A DNA stretch of 38,792 nt, taken from the NCBI RefSeq assembly GCF_015553355.1, contig NZ_JADNGN010000007.1, positions 31,589 through 70,380 of the forward strand. The letters run 5' to 3'. Both the position numbers and the translations under genes were made by a program. Shown piece after piece: positions 6,652 to 15,220 of this stretch (the stretch's first letter is position 1; each line of letters begins with the position of its first letter). The notes under the pieces are model-generated. The model was given only the letters and a program-made list of their open reading frames with translations, had not been told where the DNA came from and searched no databases. The DNA comes from Collinsella aerofaciens. GTDB lineage: Bacteria > Actinomycetota > Coriobacteriia > Coriobacteriales > Coriobacteriaceae.

Positions 6652-7704
6652 TTACGCGACGGTGTAAACCCAGTTGTGCTTATCCTCGACAGCACCGGAC
6701 TGGATGCCAGTCAGGGTCTCGCGGAGCTTCTTCATCACAGGACCGATCTCGGTGTAGCCAGCCGGGAAGGTCACGGTCTCATCGGCACCGTAGACCTTGT
6801 TGTCGATCTCACCGACTGGGGAGATAACGGCAGCGGTGCCGCACAGACCGCACTCAACAAAGGTGCCGGCCTTGACCTCGGCCCACTCGACGGGACGCTG
6901 GTCGACGGTCATGCCCAGATCCTCAGCGACCTGAACGAGCGAACGGCGGGTGATGGAGGGCAGGATGGAGTCGGTGTGCGACTGCGGGACGACAAGGGTG
7001 CCATCCTCCTTCACGAACAGGACGTTGGCGCCACCGGTCTCCTCGACATAGGTGCGGGACTCGGAGTCGAGATACAGGTTCTCGGCATAGCCCTCGCGGT
7101 GAGCCTCCATCGTGGGCTTAAGGGACATGGCGTAGTTCAGGCCGGCCTTGATATTACCGGTGCCGTGCGGTGCGGCGCGGTCGTACTCGGAAACGCGCAG
7201 CTTGACGGGCTTGAGGCCACCCTTAAAGTACGGACCGACCGGAGTCACGAGAATACGGAACGTGTACTCAGGAGCGGGAGCCACGCCAATCACGTCACCG
7301 GAGCCGATCATAAACGGACGGACATACAGAGTCGCGCCGGAGCCGAAGGGCGGAACCCAGGCGGCGTTGGCAGAAACGACCTGCTTAACGGCCTCAACGA
7401 ACTTGTCCTTGGGGAACGGGGGCATCTCGAGGCGCTGGGCAGAGTTATACATGCGCTCGGCGTTCATGTCGGGACGGAAGCAGACGATGCTGCCGTCCTC
7501 GGCGGTGTAGGCCTTCAGGCCCTCAAAGACCTCCTGGCAATAATGGAAGATGCCGCCGCACTCGGAGACATGCAAGGTGTGGTCGGTGGTCAGGCCGCCC
7601 TCGTCCCACTCGCCGTCCTTCCAATGAGCCTCGTAGCTGTAATCGGTCTTCATGTAGCCAAAGCCGAGGCTACCCCAATCGATATCCTTCTTCTCGACAG
7701 TCAT
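6652..7704 (-). CDS. ilvE: Branched-chain amino acid aminotransferase
   Basis: A 350-residue fold-type IV PLP enzyme of the longer branched-chain aminotransferase group. It transfers the amino group between leucine, isoleucine or valine and 2-oxoglutarate, the last step of synthesis or first of breakdown. Visible features are YCQEVFEGLKAY, the substrate-site FRPDMNAERM, the PLP lysine in NIKAGLNYA (Lys186), the EETGGANVLFV region, and the phosphate-binding CGLCGTAAVISPVG. The ATG at 7704 has GGAG eight bases upstream; the frame extends further but without homology. It stands alone between two terminators. Confidence 0.95.
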   Translation of the reverse strand: MTVEKKDIDWGSLGFGYMKTDYSYEAHWKDGEWDEGGLTTDHTLHVSECGGIFHYCQEVFEGLKAYTAEDGSIVCFRPDMNAERMYNSAQRLEMPPFPKDKFVEAVKQVVSANAAWVPPFGSGATLYVRPFMIGSGDVIGVAPAPEYTFRILVTPVGPYFKGGLKPVKLRVSEYDRAAPHGTGNIKAGLNYAMSLKPTMEAHREGYAENLYLDSESRTYVEETGGANVLFVKEDGTLVVPQSHTDSILPSITRRSLVQVAEDLGMTVDQRPVEWAEVKAGTFVECGLCGTAAVISPVGEIDNKVYGADETVTFPAGYTEIGPVMKKLRETLTGIQSGAVEDKHNWVYTVA

Positions 7705-7933
7705 ATGTCGCTCCTTACATACACAGTTGCATACTCGCGAACTCGCACGCAAGGACCGAGGCCGACCGCGTCGCAACGTCGCACACCCGGAGCGTAGAGC
7801 CGGACGGGACACGCGAGCAGCATCAAAGCCGATGGCACGTCGATTCGCATGCACGAGATTGTACTCCGCACGCGCGTCGGATAAAACGTTTTTCTTTAAC
7901 TAACTAAAGTAATTTCATTTGACCGAAGCTGAA
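7705..7933 (-). other. Leader and probable promoter region of ilvE
   Basis: Reading towards ilvE there is a good -10 TACAAT (7863-7858) with no clear -35, giving a leader of about 145 bases. No T-box motif, leucine-rich leader peptide or attenuator hairpin was recognised. Confidence 0.35.
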
Positions 7934-7965
7934 GAGGCCCGCCACCGTAAACGGTGACGGGCCTC
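7934..7965 (-). terminator. Terminator after the DedA gene
   Basis: GAGGCCCGCCACCGT pairs with ACGGTGACGGGCCTC around a short AA loop, with one mismatched pair; the minus-strand tail is CTTCAGCTTCGG. It lies 30 bases past the DedA stop. Confidence 0.7.
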
Positions 7966-7993
7966 AACTGCACGGTTTGCGCGCTGGCTCGAG

Positions 7994-8641
7994 CTACGCG
8001 TTCTTTTTGCCCAGCTTAGCCTTAACCAGACCGACCACAGTCGGGATGATCGATACGGCAACGATGCCGACGATCAGCAGCTCAAAGTGCTCCTGCACAA
8101 AGGGGATGCCGCCAAAGAAGTAGCCCAGCAGTGTAAAGAGCGTCGACCAGGTAATGCCGCCCAGCACGTTAAAGATGACAAAATTGCGCCAGTGCATGCC
8201 GCCCATGCCGGCGATAAAGGGCACAAAGGTGCGGATAAACGGGAAGAAGCGACCCAGGAAGATGGCCAGGTGACCCCACTTGTCCAAGAAATCCTCGGAC
8301 TTTTTGATGCGCTCAGGCGTCATGGCCTTGACCTTGCCCGAAGCGATAATCTTTTTGCCAAAGAAGTGACCGATCATAAAGTTGCACTGGTCACCCAGGA
8401 TGGCAGCAGCCCATGCGACGGCCAGCAGTGCCACGATGTTAAAGCCACCGTTGTGGGCAAAGAAGCCCGAAGCAAACAGCAGTGAATCGCCAGGAAGGAA
8501 CGGGAAGAACACCACGCCTGTCTCAATGAAGATAATCAGGAACACGCAGCCGTAGGCCATAAGCGGGCCGGCGGCGATCCAGCTGGCAATCGCGGTGCGC
8601 GGGTCTTTGAGCAGCTCGGCGATAAAATTGATGAAACCCAT
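7994..8641 (-). CDS. DedA family membrane protein
   Basis: 215 residues with the DedA (SNARE-associated, VTT) pattern: FIETGVVFFPFLPGDSLLF near residue 40, then FGRFFPFIRTFVPFIAGMG near 135, GGITWSTLF, and a final membrane helix. Members are inner-membrane proteins with two re-entrant loops; they support membrane homeostasis and undecaprenyl-phosphate or phospholipid recycling. The Arg and acidic residues of the conserved motifs are present. The ATG at 8641 follows GAGAGG by about ten bases. It lies divergent from the serine acetyltransferase gene with a 220-base gap. Confidence 0.92.
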   Translation of the reverse strand: MGFINFIAELLKDPRTAIASWIAAGPLMAYGCVFLIIFIETGVVFFPFLPGDSLLFASGFFAHNGGFNIVALLAVAWAAAILGDQCNFMIGHFFGKKIIASGKVKAMTPERIKKSEDFLDKWGHLAIFLGRFFPFIRTFVPFIAGMGGMHWRNFVIFNVLGGITWSTLFTLLGYFFGGIPFVQEHFELLIVGIVAVSIIPTVVGLVKAKLGKKNA

Positions 8642-8817
8642 GAAGTAAAACCTCTCAGTTGTGGGCGCGGATACGTCCAAGTTGACCAGTATACGGTTGC
8701 GGCGCCCCCTCGTGCGCAACCCCACAAAAGCATGACTCCATTACCAGCAAGTTTGCATAACTGACACCTGTTGCGCAAAGCCGCCAGGATTGTCCTTCCT
8801 AATCCCTAGCGAATCGC

Positions 8818-8823
8818 TATACT
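8818..8823 (+). promoter_or_regulatory. Probable -10 element of cysE
   Basis: TATACT lies 41 bases before the GTG start of the serine acetyltransferase gene. No convincing -35 was found at 16 to 18 bases. Confidence 0.35.
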
Positions 8824-8864
8824 TTATTGAATCGCATTGCTATGACGCTAAGGGAGGGCGGCCG

Positions 8865-9569
8865 GTGAGCTTTATCAATACCATTCGCGAGGACATCAAG
8901 ACCGTCCAAGCGCAAGACCCCGCCGCGCAAAGTGCCCTGGTCATCTTCCTTTCCTATCCTGGTCTGCACGCCAAGTGGAACCACGTGCCCGAGCACTGGC
9001 TCTGGGAGCACGGTCATCGCTCGCTCGCCCGTGTGCTATCTCAAATCACCCGCCACATCACCGGCGTCGAGATTCACCCTGCCGCACAGATTGGCAAGCA
9101 CTTCTTTATCGACCACGCCATGGGCGTCGTCATCGGCGAGACCACCATTGTGGGCGACAACTGCGTGCTCTACCAGGGCGTTACGCTCGGCGGCACCGGC
9201 AACGAAACCGGCAAGCGCCACCCCACCCTGGGTAACAACGTCACCGTGGGCACGGGCGCCAAGGTGCTCGGCAACATCCGCATCGGCAACAACGTCAAGA
9301 TCGGCGGCAACTCGGTCGTCGTCAAGGACGTGCCCGACAACTGCACCGTCGTGGGCGTGCCGGGACGCATCATCAAGCGCAACGGCTGCCGCGTGTTCGA
9401 GGAGAGCTTCGACGCCAAGCAGCATCGCGAGTACATGCCCGATGACGCCGCCGAGCAGAGTGCCCTCAACCGCCAAGGCATCACCGAGAACGCCCGCCGC
9501 GTCAAAGAACTCGAGCGAGAGGTGGCCGAGCTCAAGGCCCTCGTCGCCAAGCTCGTGGACGAGCGCTAG
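8865..9569 (+). CDS. cysE: Serine O-acetyltransferase
   Basis: 234 residues. It makes O-acetylserine from serine and acetyl-CoA, the entry to cysteine synthesis. A helical N-terminus is followed by a left-handed beta-helix of hexapeptide repeats, with [11 protein letters not shown], the catalytic [33 protein letters not shown] and [18 protein letters not shown]. The C-terminal 40 residues form a short coiled coil ([20 protein letters not shown]), longer than in the shortest homologues. The start is taken as GTG at 8865 because AAGGGAGGG lies just upstream; an earlier in-frame ATG lacks a ribosome site and adds non-homologous sequence. No cysK partner is adjacent. Confidence 0.93.
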   Translation: MSFINTIREDIKTVQAQDPAAQSALVIFLSYPGLHAKWNHVPEHWLWEHGHRSLARVLSQITRHITGVEIHPAAQIGKHFFIDHAMGVVIGETTIVGDNCVLYQGVTLGGTGNETGKRHPTLGNNVTVGTGAKVLGNIRIGNNVKIGGNSVVVKDVPDNCTVVGVPGRIIKRNGCRVFEESFDAKQHREYMPDDAAEQSALNRQGITENARRVKELEREVAELKALVAKLVDER

Positions 9570-9609
9570 GAACGCAAGCGGCACAAAACGACATCGGCAT
9601 CAACGCAAG

Positions 9610-9651
9610 AAGGCGCGCTAGGGAATTCATCCCCGGCGCGCCTTTCTTTTT
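9610..9651 (+). terminator. Terminator after cysE
   Basis: AGGCGCGC and GGG arms pair with CCC and GCGCGCCT around a short loop, then TTTCTTTTT. It lies 40 bases after the stop. Confidence 0.85.
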
Positions 9652-9652
9652 G

Positions 9653-9684
9653 ATGTGACATGCGGGACTGTCCCTTTGTCACAT
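9653..9684. repeat. Hairpin repeat, GGGACTGTCCC core with TGTGACA arms
   Basis: ATGTGACA (9653-9660) pairs with TGTCACAT (9677-9684), enclosing GCGGGACTGTCCCTT. It touches the stop codon of the ABC exporter gene. The core resembles those at 15221 and 28328, whose arms differ. Confidence 0.65.
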
Positions 9685-11690
9685 TATGCGAACTGACTCA
9701 GATAGAGGTCGGCATAAGCGCCCTCGGCTGCGAGCAGCTCCTTATGCGTGCCCTGCTCGATAATGTTGCCGTGGTCCATGACCAGAATCAGGTCGGCATC
9801 CACGATCGTCGACAGGCGATGCGCGATCACAAAGCTCGTGCGCCCATGCATGAGCGCGTCCATGGCACGGCCGATGGCAAGCTCGGTGCGCGTGTCCACG
9901 CTCGACGTCGCCTCGTCCAGGATGAGAATCGCCGGGTTGTTGAGCAGCACGCGCGCAATGGTCAGCAGCTGACGCTGGCCCTGGCTGATGCTCTCGGCAT
10001 CGTTGGCCACGCGCGTGTCGTAGCCCTGCGGCATGGTGCGTACAAAGAAGTCGACCTGCGCGGCGCGTGCGGCGGCCACGACCTCCTCGCGCGTCGCCTC
10101 GGGGCAGCCGTAGGCGATGTTTTCGGCAATCGTGCCATCGAACAGCCAGGCGTCCTGCAGCACCATGCCAAACTGCTGGCGCAGCTCGCCGCGGTCCATG
10201 CGGCTCGTGTCTACGCCGTCGAGCGTAATACGCCCGCCGTCAATCTCGTAGAAGCGCATGAGCAGGTTGATGAGCGTGGTCTTGCCCGCGCCCGTGGTTC
10301 CCACCACGGCAATCTTCTGGCCCGGCTCGGCGGTAAACGACACATCGCGCATGAGCGGCTTGTCGGGCGCATAACCAAAGCGCACATGCTCAAAGGCGAC
10401 GCGGCCCTCCACGCGGCCCGGCAGCTTGGCGGCCTCGCCCGGCTGCGGATCCGCCTCCATCTCGGGTTCATCGAGCAGGTCGAACACGCGCTCCGCACTC
10501 GCCAGCGCGCTCTGCAGCGAGTTGAAGGTAAACGACAGCTGCGTCATGGGCTCGGATGCCTCGTAGATAAACTGGAAGAACGCCTGGAACACACCGACGG
10601 TCATGTGGCCGGCAACCAGCATGCTGCAGCCCACAATCGCAATCACGATCTGTGCCAGGCGGCCGATAAAGCGCACCGCGGGGCCGACGGCGTTAATCAT
10701 AAAGTCGGCCTTGGTGCTCACGCGCGCTAGCTCGCCCGAGGCCTGATGCACCTCGGCAGAACTCTGGCGCTCACGGTTGAACGCACGGATCACCAGACGG
10801 CCCGAGTAGCCTTCCTCGACCGCGCTCGTAATCTTGGACACCCACTCCTGGCGCTCGCCCGTCACATCGTGCGTGCGGCGCGACACGACCTTCGTCACCA
10901 GCAGCGACAACGCCGTAAAGAACAAAAAGACAAGCGTGAGCGGCACGCTAAACACGAACATCACGCTCACGGCGCCCACCACGGTACCGATCGACACCAA
11001 AAGCTGCAGCAAGCCGCGCTGCATGCTCTCGGACATCTTGTCCAAGTCGTTGGTCGCACGGCTGACGACCTCACCGGGACGATGCGCGTCAAAGAAGGCA
11101 AGCGGCAGACGGTTGAGCTTTTGAGCGATGCGGTTACGCAGGTGCAGGTTAAGGCGTTCGGCCACGCTCGACATCAAAAAGCTCTGGAGCGCGTAGAACG
11201 AGGCAGCGGCCGTCCAGATCATAAAGTAGATGAAGATGGTCCTGCCGCAGTTCTCCCAGGTGATGTTGAAGGTGGTGTCGTTGGCAAACGCCACCTGAAT
11301 GTGGCCCCACAGCTCATCGATCACGCGGGCGCTATATGCCGGCGCAGCGGTGTTAAAGATGGCATAGAACACGATGCTCGCGAACACGATATAGAAGCGC
11401 CAATGGTCACCGGCAGCCTCGCTCCACAGGCGGCGCACCGTCGCCCAGGTGTCGCGGGGTTTCTCGTCCTCGTCCTCGTCGTCCACATCGCGCATGCGCT
11501 CTGCCTCAGCGCGGGCGCGCTCGTCCTCGGCACGTTCGTTTTCCTCGTAGAGCGCTTGGCGGCGAGCCTCGCGCTCGGCTGCAGCCTTGGCGGCCTCGTC
11601 CAGCTCGGGTGCTACGGCAGCCGTTTCCTCAACCAGTCCCGCGGCAACGGCGTCATCAACGCTGGCCTGCTTTTTGAGCTCCTCGGTCAT
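9684..11690 (-). CDS. Heterodimeric ABC exporter, subunit with canonical ATPase residues
   Basis: 668 residues. A charged, Glu/Arg-rich cytoplasmic N-terminal extension of about 80 residues is followed by a six-helix type IV exporter domain and a nucleotide-binding domain. Walker A is GTTGAGKT (around 463), the signature is SQGQRQ (around 568), and Walker B is ILILDEATSS with the catalytic Glu kept. The H-loop histidine is in VIAHRLST. SQGQ in place of SGGQ is usual for one partner of asymmetric pairs of the BmrCD, LmrCD and TM287/288 kind. The ATG at 11690 is two bases past the partner's stop codon, and its GGAGG lies in the partner's last codons, so the two are translationally coupled. Likely multidrug or lipid export. 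Confidence 0.92.
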   Translation of the reverse strand: MTEELKKQASVDDAVAAGLVEETAAVAPELDEAAKAAAEREARRQALYEENERAEDERARAEAERMRDVDDEDEDEKPRDTWATVRRLWSEAAGDHWRFYIVFASIVFYAIFNTAAPAYSARVIDELWGHIQVAFANDTTFNITWENCGRTIFIYFMIWTAAASFYALQSFLMSSVAERLNLHLRNRIAQKLNRLPLAFFDAHRPGEVVSRATNDLDKMSESMQRGLLQLLVSIGTVVGAVSVMFVFSVPLTLVFLFFTALSLLVTKVVSRRTHDVTGERQEWVSKITSAVEEGYSGRLVIRAFNRERQSSAEVHQASGELARVSTKADFMINAVGPAVRFIGRLAQIVIAIVGCSMLVAGHMTVGVFQAFFQFIYEASEPMTQLSFTFNSLQSALASAERVFDLLDEPEMEADPQPGEAAKLPGRVEGRVAFEHVRFGYAPDKPLMRDVSFTAEPGQKIAVVGTTGAGKTTLINLLMRFYEIDGGRITLDGVDTSRMDRGELRQQFGMVLQDAWLFDGTIAENIAYGCPEATREEVVAAARAAQVDFFVRTMPQGYDTRVANDAESISQGQRQLLTIARVLLNNPAILILDEATSSVDTRTELAIGRAMDALMHGRTSFVIAHRLSTIVDADLILVMDHGNIIEQGTHKELLAAEGAYADLYLSQFA

Positions 11691-11691
11691 G

Positions 11692-13428
11692 CTACTCACC
11701 TCCCTTCATCTGCGATTCCGCGATTGCGCGGTACACCTCGCAGGTTTCCATGAGCTCGTCGTGCGTGCCTAGGCCCACGATCTCGCCGTCTTTGAGCACC
11801 ACGATCTGATCGGCATGCAAAATAGTCGAGATGCGCTGGGCGATGATGAGCACCGCGGCATCGCGCGTCTCGTCCTGCAGTGCACGGCGCAGTGCCGCAT
11901 CGGTCTTAAAGTCCAGGGCCGAAAAACTGTCGTCGAAGATATATAGGTCGGCGCGCTTCATGAGTGCGCGGGCGATCGCCAGGCGCTGGCGCTGACCGCC
12001 CGAGAAGTTCGTGCCGCCCTGGGCCACCGGCGTATCGAGCCCCTGGGGCTGGTCGAGCACAAAGGTGCTCTGGGCAACCTCCAGCGCATGGAGCATGTCA
12101 GCCTCAGTCGCGCCCTCGTTGCCATAGCGCAGGTTGCTCGCCACCGTGCCCGAGAACAGCCATGCCTTCTGCGGCACGTAAGCGATATGCCCGCGAATCT
12201 CACCTTGCGAAAGGTCGTGCAGGTCAACGCCGTTTAGGCGAATGGCGCCCTTCGTGGCATCGTGGAAGCGAAGCAGGAGCTTGGCCACCGTTGACTTGCC
12301 CGAGCCCGTTGAGCCCACGATCGCGGTCGTCTGTCCACGGCGGCAGGCAAAACTCAGGTTGCACAGGGTGTCCTCATCGGCATCGTCAAAACGGAACGAC
12401 ATGTGGTCGAACACGGCCACCACGTCGGTCCCATCTGCGGACTCAGGCGCCCCGTCGCCCAGCGTAGCCTTGCCGTCCACAATGCTCGGCTCGATTTCGA
12501 GCACCTGTTGCGCGCGGTTGAGACACGCCGCGGCGCGTGGGAGCGTCAGAATCACCATCTGCGCCATCATCACAAAGAACAGGATCAGGATCGCGTACTC
12601 CAGCACGGCCGAGATGCTACCGATTTGCATGGCGTGGACGCCCACGCGGTTGCCGCCCACCCACAGCACCGCCACCTCGGCGATATTCATCAAAAAGAAG
12701 CTAGAGCTGTCGAGACCCACAAACAGGTGGTTGACCTTGATGGCGTTGGCCGCGTAATCGCTAAACACCTCGTCCAGGCGCTGCTCCTCGTGGCGCTCCT
12801 TGTTAAATGCGCGGATGACGCGCACGCCCACGATGTTCTCGCGCAGCACCACGTTCATGCGGTCGATAAAGCTCTGCAGACGCATAAAAATCGGCGCGGC
12901 GTTAGCCACCGTAAAGACCGCCGCCACCAGCACGATCGCAACCACCACGCCCAGCAGCGTGCCCATGGCGGGATCGATAAACCAGGCAAAAATGATGCCT
13001 GCCACGGCCAAGAACGGCACCGGCAGCACCAACTGAATCGTCTGAAGGACAGCTTGCTGAATCACGTTGATGTCGTTGAGCGAGCGCGTGATCATCGAAC
13101 CCGTGCCAAAGCGCTCAAAGTCGCTGGCGGACAGCTCGAGCGACTTGTCGTACACGGCATTACGGATATCGCAGGCCACGTTGGCGGCCAGGCGCGCCGA
13201 AAGATAGCAGCCCAGCACCGTGCCGCCGCTGGCCATGCCGGTCGCGATAAGCATGTACAGGCCGTTACGTAAAATATAGTCGACATCGCCCGTGGTAATA
13301 CCGGTGTTGACCATGTTCGCCAGCATCGTGGGAACCAACAGCGTACCGACGTTATCTATCAGCACCGCAAACAGCGTCACCGCAATCAGACCGCGGTACG
13401 GCCTCATAAACCTCATTAAGAGTCGCAT
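11692..13428 (-). CDS. Heterodimeric ABC exporter, subunit with degenerate Walker B
   Basis: 578 residues: six membrane helices in the first 300 (RFMRPYRGLIAVTLFAVLI and following), then a nucleotide-binding domain. Walker A is GSTGSGKST (near 372), the signature is FSGGQRQ, and Walker B is YIFDDSFSALD. The residue after the Walker B aspartate is Asp, not the catalytic Glu; the H-loop histidine is also replaced (IIAQRIST). These are the marks of the non-hydrolytic site in heterodimeric exporters, matching the canonical partner downstream. The ATG at 13428 has GAGGGGG upstream and overlaps the end of the MarR gene by 13 bases. All three genes form one operon. Confidence 0.92.
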   Translation of the reverse strand: MRLLMRFMRPYRGLIAVTLFAVLIDNVGTLLVPTMLANMVNTGITTGDVDYILRNGLYMLIATGMASGGTVLGCYLSARLAANVACDIRNAVYDKSLELSASDFERFGTGSMITRSLNDINVIQQAVLQTIQLVLPVPFLAVAGIIFAWFIDPAMGTLLGVVVAIVLVAAVFTVANAAPIFMRLQSFIDRMNVVLRENIVGVRVIRAFNKERHEEQRLDEVFSDYAANAIKVNHLFVGLDSSSFFLMNIAEVAVLWVGGNRVGVHAMQIGSISAVLEYAILILFFVMMAQMVILTLPRAAACLNRAQQVLEIEPSIVDGKATLGDGAPESADGTDVVAVFDHMSFRFDDADEDTLCNLSFACRRGQTTAIVGSTGSGKSTVAKLLLRFHDATKGAIRLNGVDLHDLSQGEIRGHIAYVPQKAWLFSGTVASNLRYGNEGATEADMLHALEVAQSTFVLDQPQGLDTPVAQGGTNFSGGQRQRLAIARALMKRADLYIFDDSFSALDFKTDAALRRALQDETRDAAVLIIAQRISTILHADQIVVLKDGEIVGLGTHDELMETCEVYRAIAESQMKGGE

Positions 13429-13916
13429 GTGTCCCCCTCGCCCTTATCGTCAGCCTCGTTCTCGGCGGCCACTTGCCGTTTAAATGCCTCGCACTCTTCG
13501 TTCAGAACGTGGGAGAACTTACCGACCAAGCGCATGATCTCGCGCTGTTCCCACGGCTCGAGCGCCTCGAATGCCTGTTGCTCGGCTTTTTGCGCCGGCA
13601 ACGCGTAGTGCTTGGCAAACCGCACGCCTTCTTCGGTCAGTCGCACAACTTTATTCTTACGACTGCCTTCGGCAAACTCCAACGTCGCAAGCCCTCGCGC
13701 CCTAAGCGTCTTAATCGCCGAATTGATGGTCTGTTTGCTGTAGAACCATTCACTCGTCAGCCGACTCACGGCAACGCTTCCGCCCGCTGCACTCGTGTCG
13801 ACGAGCATCCAGTAGGCGCAGTCCGAAAGACCGCAAGTGCGCGCGAACTCCGAATAGATACGATCAAGCCCGTTGAGCATCCGGTCGAAATCGACCGGGC
13901 TAACTGCACTATTCAT
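13416..13916 (-). CDS. MarR-family transcriptional regulator of the ABC exporter operon
   Basis: 166 residues from the ATG at 13916. A helical start is followed by a winged helix: WMLVDTSAAGGSVAVSRL, the recognition region WFYSKQTINSAIKTL, then GLATLEFAEGSRKNKVVRL as the wing. The C-terminal helices would form the dimer. Start choice is uncertain: ATG 13916 has GGTGGGAG very close, while ATG 13928 lacks a ribosome site and a longer frame would run into the promoter. As the first gene before the exporter pair, with paired repeats at its own promoter, it is probably a local, ligand-released repressor of the operon. Confidence 0.88.
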   Translation of the reverse strand: MNSAVSPVDFDRMLNGLDRIYSEFARTCGLSDCAYWMLVDTSAAGGSVAVSRLTSEWFYSKQTINSAIKTLRARGLATLEFAEGSRKNKVVRLTEEGVRFAKHYALPAQKAEQQAFEALEPWEQREIMRLVGKFSHVLNEECEAFKRQVAAENEADDKGEGDTCDS

Positions 13917-13932
13917 CTCTCCCACCATTCGA

Positions 13933-13982
13933 TAGTCCGAGTTTTGACCAATTAATATCTCTACATTAGTCCGAGTTTTGAC
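13933..13982 (-). promoter_or_regulatory. Paired 16-bp direct repeats, probable MarR operator
   Basis: TAGTCCGAGTTTTGAC occurs twice exactly, at 13933-13948 and 13967-13982, 34 bases apart (about three helical turns). One copy fills the -35/-10 spacer of the promoter at 13963-13991 and the other lies just past the transcription start. Binding there would block RNA polymerase. Confidence 0.65.
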
Positions 13983-13991
13983 TATCGTCAA
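13963..13991 (-). promoter_or_regulatory. Promoter of the marR-ABC exporter operon
   Basis: On the minus strand, -35 TTGACG (13991-13986) and -10 TAATGT (13968-13963) are separated by exactly 17 bases. Transcription should start near 13957, about 40 bases before the regulator's ATG. Confidence 0.7.
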
Positions 13992-14034
13992 TAAGCTCGT
14001 TGTCTATGGTCGGCTCTACATAAGCATATCGACA

Positions 14035-14069
14035 AAAAAGACCGCCGGCGCGGGGGCGGCGCCGGCGGT
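14035..14069 (-). terminator. Terminator after the 96-residue protein gene
   Basis: ACCGCCGGCGC pairs perfectly with GCGCCGGCGGT around a 7-base loop. On the minus strand it is followed by CTTTTTTGTC, a proper U-tract. Confidence 0.88.
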
Positions 14070-14095
14070 TGCGAGAGAATATCGATTGTTGGCTG

Positions 14096-14386
14096 TTAGG
14101 CAGCGACGGCCTCGTAGACCGTGGCGCCCGAGAAGCTGTCGTGCAGGCTCTTACCGCAGATCCACGGCAGTTCGACGACCTCGCAGACCGTGTTGACCAG
14201 CTCGGAGCAGTCAGTAAAGTGGCCCTTATCGTTGAGGGCCTCGCAATCCTGAACACGCCAATAGCCATCGGTGTGCGTGATGTAGTACTCGTGATCATTG
14301 ATCGACACGAAAGCGCGCGTCTTGGAACGCAGCAGCTTCAGAAATCCTTCGAAGTCGGTCTCGACGACATCTCCAGCCTGGAACAT
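14096..14386 (-). CDS. Small protein of unknown function, 96 residues
   Basis: A real gene judged by its strong AGGAGG ribosome site seven bases before the ATG and a strong terminator just beyond the stop. It is acidic, soluble and without membrane segments or signal peptide. Aromatic and charged residues alternate in a way that suggests a small beta-rich fold (HEYYITHTDGYWRVQDCEAL), and there are four cysteines. The N-terminal FQAGDVVETDFEGFLKLLRS resembles small phage-like or SH3-like folds only loosely. No family was recognised. It stands alone between the exporter operon and the nitroreductase gene. Confidence 0.75.
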   Translation of the reverse strand: MFQAGDVVETDFEGFLKLLRSKTRAFVSINDHEYYITHTDGYWRVQDCEALNDKGHFTDCSELVNTVCEVVELPWICGKSLHDSFSGATVYEAVAA

Positions 14387-14680
14387 GATGTTACCTCCTG
14401 GCCCGGCGCCACCATGGCGCGTTGATAAACGTTGGTGCTCCTTTAGTAAAACCTTTATCAGAGCTTATGCGCGCATCATTTAGGCAAGTGGTAAAAAACC
14501 GCAGGGTAGACGGGATAAAACGTTTAACCATCCCATTTGTTTGTCACATTCTGAAGGTACTTTTATGCAAACCTACTTTCCCAATTGGAATCTATCCTTT
14601 TGGCCGGGCAATTGACCGTCTATCGTTTGAGCCCGACGGGTATGAACGGGGCATCTGCAACGCCACCGCAAGGAGACACC
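14387..14680. other. Intergenic region between the small protein and the nitroreductase
   Basis: An AT-richer stretch serving two divergent genes. The only structure seen is GATAAACG facing TTTATC and an overlapping GGCGCC/GGCGC hairpin beside the small-protein ribosome site. No promoter with good spacing was found. Confidence 0.3.
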
Positions 14681-15202
14681 ATGGAGACTATCGAAGCACT
14701 CATTCACCGCCGCAGCTGCCGCAACTACAGCGATCGTCCCGTCGAGGCCGAAAAGCTTGCACGTATTATCGAAGCCGGCCAATATGCACCGAGCGGCATG
14801 GGCCGCCAGCCGGTGACGTTTGTCGCCGTCACCGACCCCGCGACCGTCGAGCGTCTCTCACAGCTCAACGCCCAGGTCATGGGCAGCAACAGCGACCCCT
14901 TCTATGGCGCCAAGACCGTTGTGGTGGTGCTGGTTGACCGCAGCGTGCCCACGCATCTGGAAGACGGCTCGCTCGCCATGGGCAACTTGCTCAACGCCGC
15001 CTATGCGCTGGGTGTCGATTCGTGCTGGATTCACCGCGCGCATGAGGTCTTTGACTCGCCCGAGGGCCTGGAGCTGCTGGCCAGCTGGGGCCTGCCCGCC
15101 GACGGCAGCCTGCGCGGTGTCGGTCACTGCATTCTGGGCTATGCCGAGGACACGCTACCCGAGGCAAAGCCGCGCCGCGACAACGTGGTATACGTCAAGT
15201 AG
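14681..15202 (+). CDS. Nitroreductase-family flavoprotein
   Basis: 173 residues, a short single-domain member. The FMN-binding start METIEALIHRRSCRNYSDRP is typical, followed by APSGMGRQPVTFVAV, a mid-region ALGVDSCWIHRAHEVF, and GHCILGYAEDTLPEAKPR near the end. Family members are FMN homodimers that reduce nitro groups, quinones or other acceptors with NAD(P)H; the substrate here cannot be told. The ATG at 14681 follows AAGGAG at an ideal distance; the frame is open 96 bases further but without homology. Confidence 0.92.
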   Translation: METIEALIHRRSCRNYSDRPVEAEKLARIIEAGQYAPSGMGRQPVTFVAVTDPATVERLSQLNAQVMGSNSDPFYGAKTVVVVLVDRSVPTHLEDGSLAMGNLLNAAYALGVDSCWIHRAHEVFDSPEGLELLASWGLPADGSLRGVGHCILGYAEDTLPEAKPRRDNVVYVK

Positions 15203-15220
15203 CGCAGGAGTGTCCCAAAC

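Noticed and set aside
6398-6695. Upstream part of the 163-codon minus-strand frame ending at 6204
   Set aside because: It runs through the ilvE terminator and the ilvE 3' end in another frame; only the part inside the terminal repeats is of interest.
7705-7854. N-terminal extension of ilvE or a leader peptide
   Set aside because: The extra 50 residues are Arg-rich with no homology, no ribosome site and no runs of branched-chain codons; ATG 7704 has a good ribosome site.
8725-8865. T-box or SAM-type riboswitch before cysE
   Set aside because: The gap is short and contains no specifier stem, T-box sequence or SAM riboswitch core.
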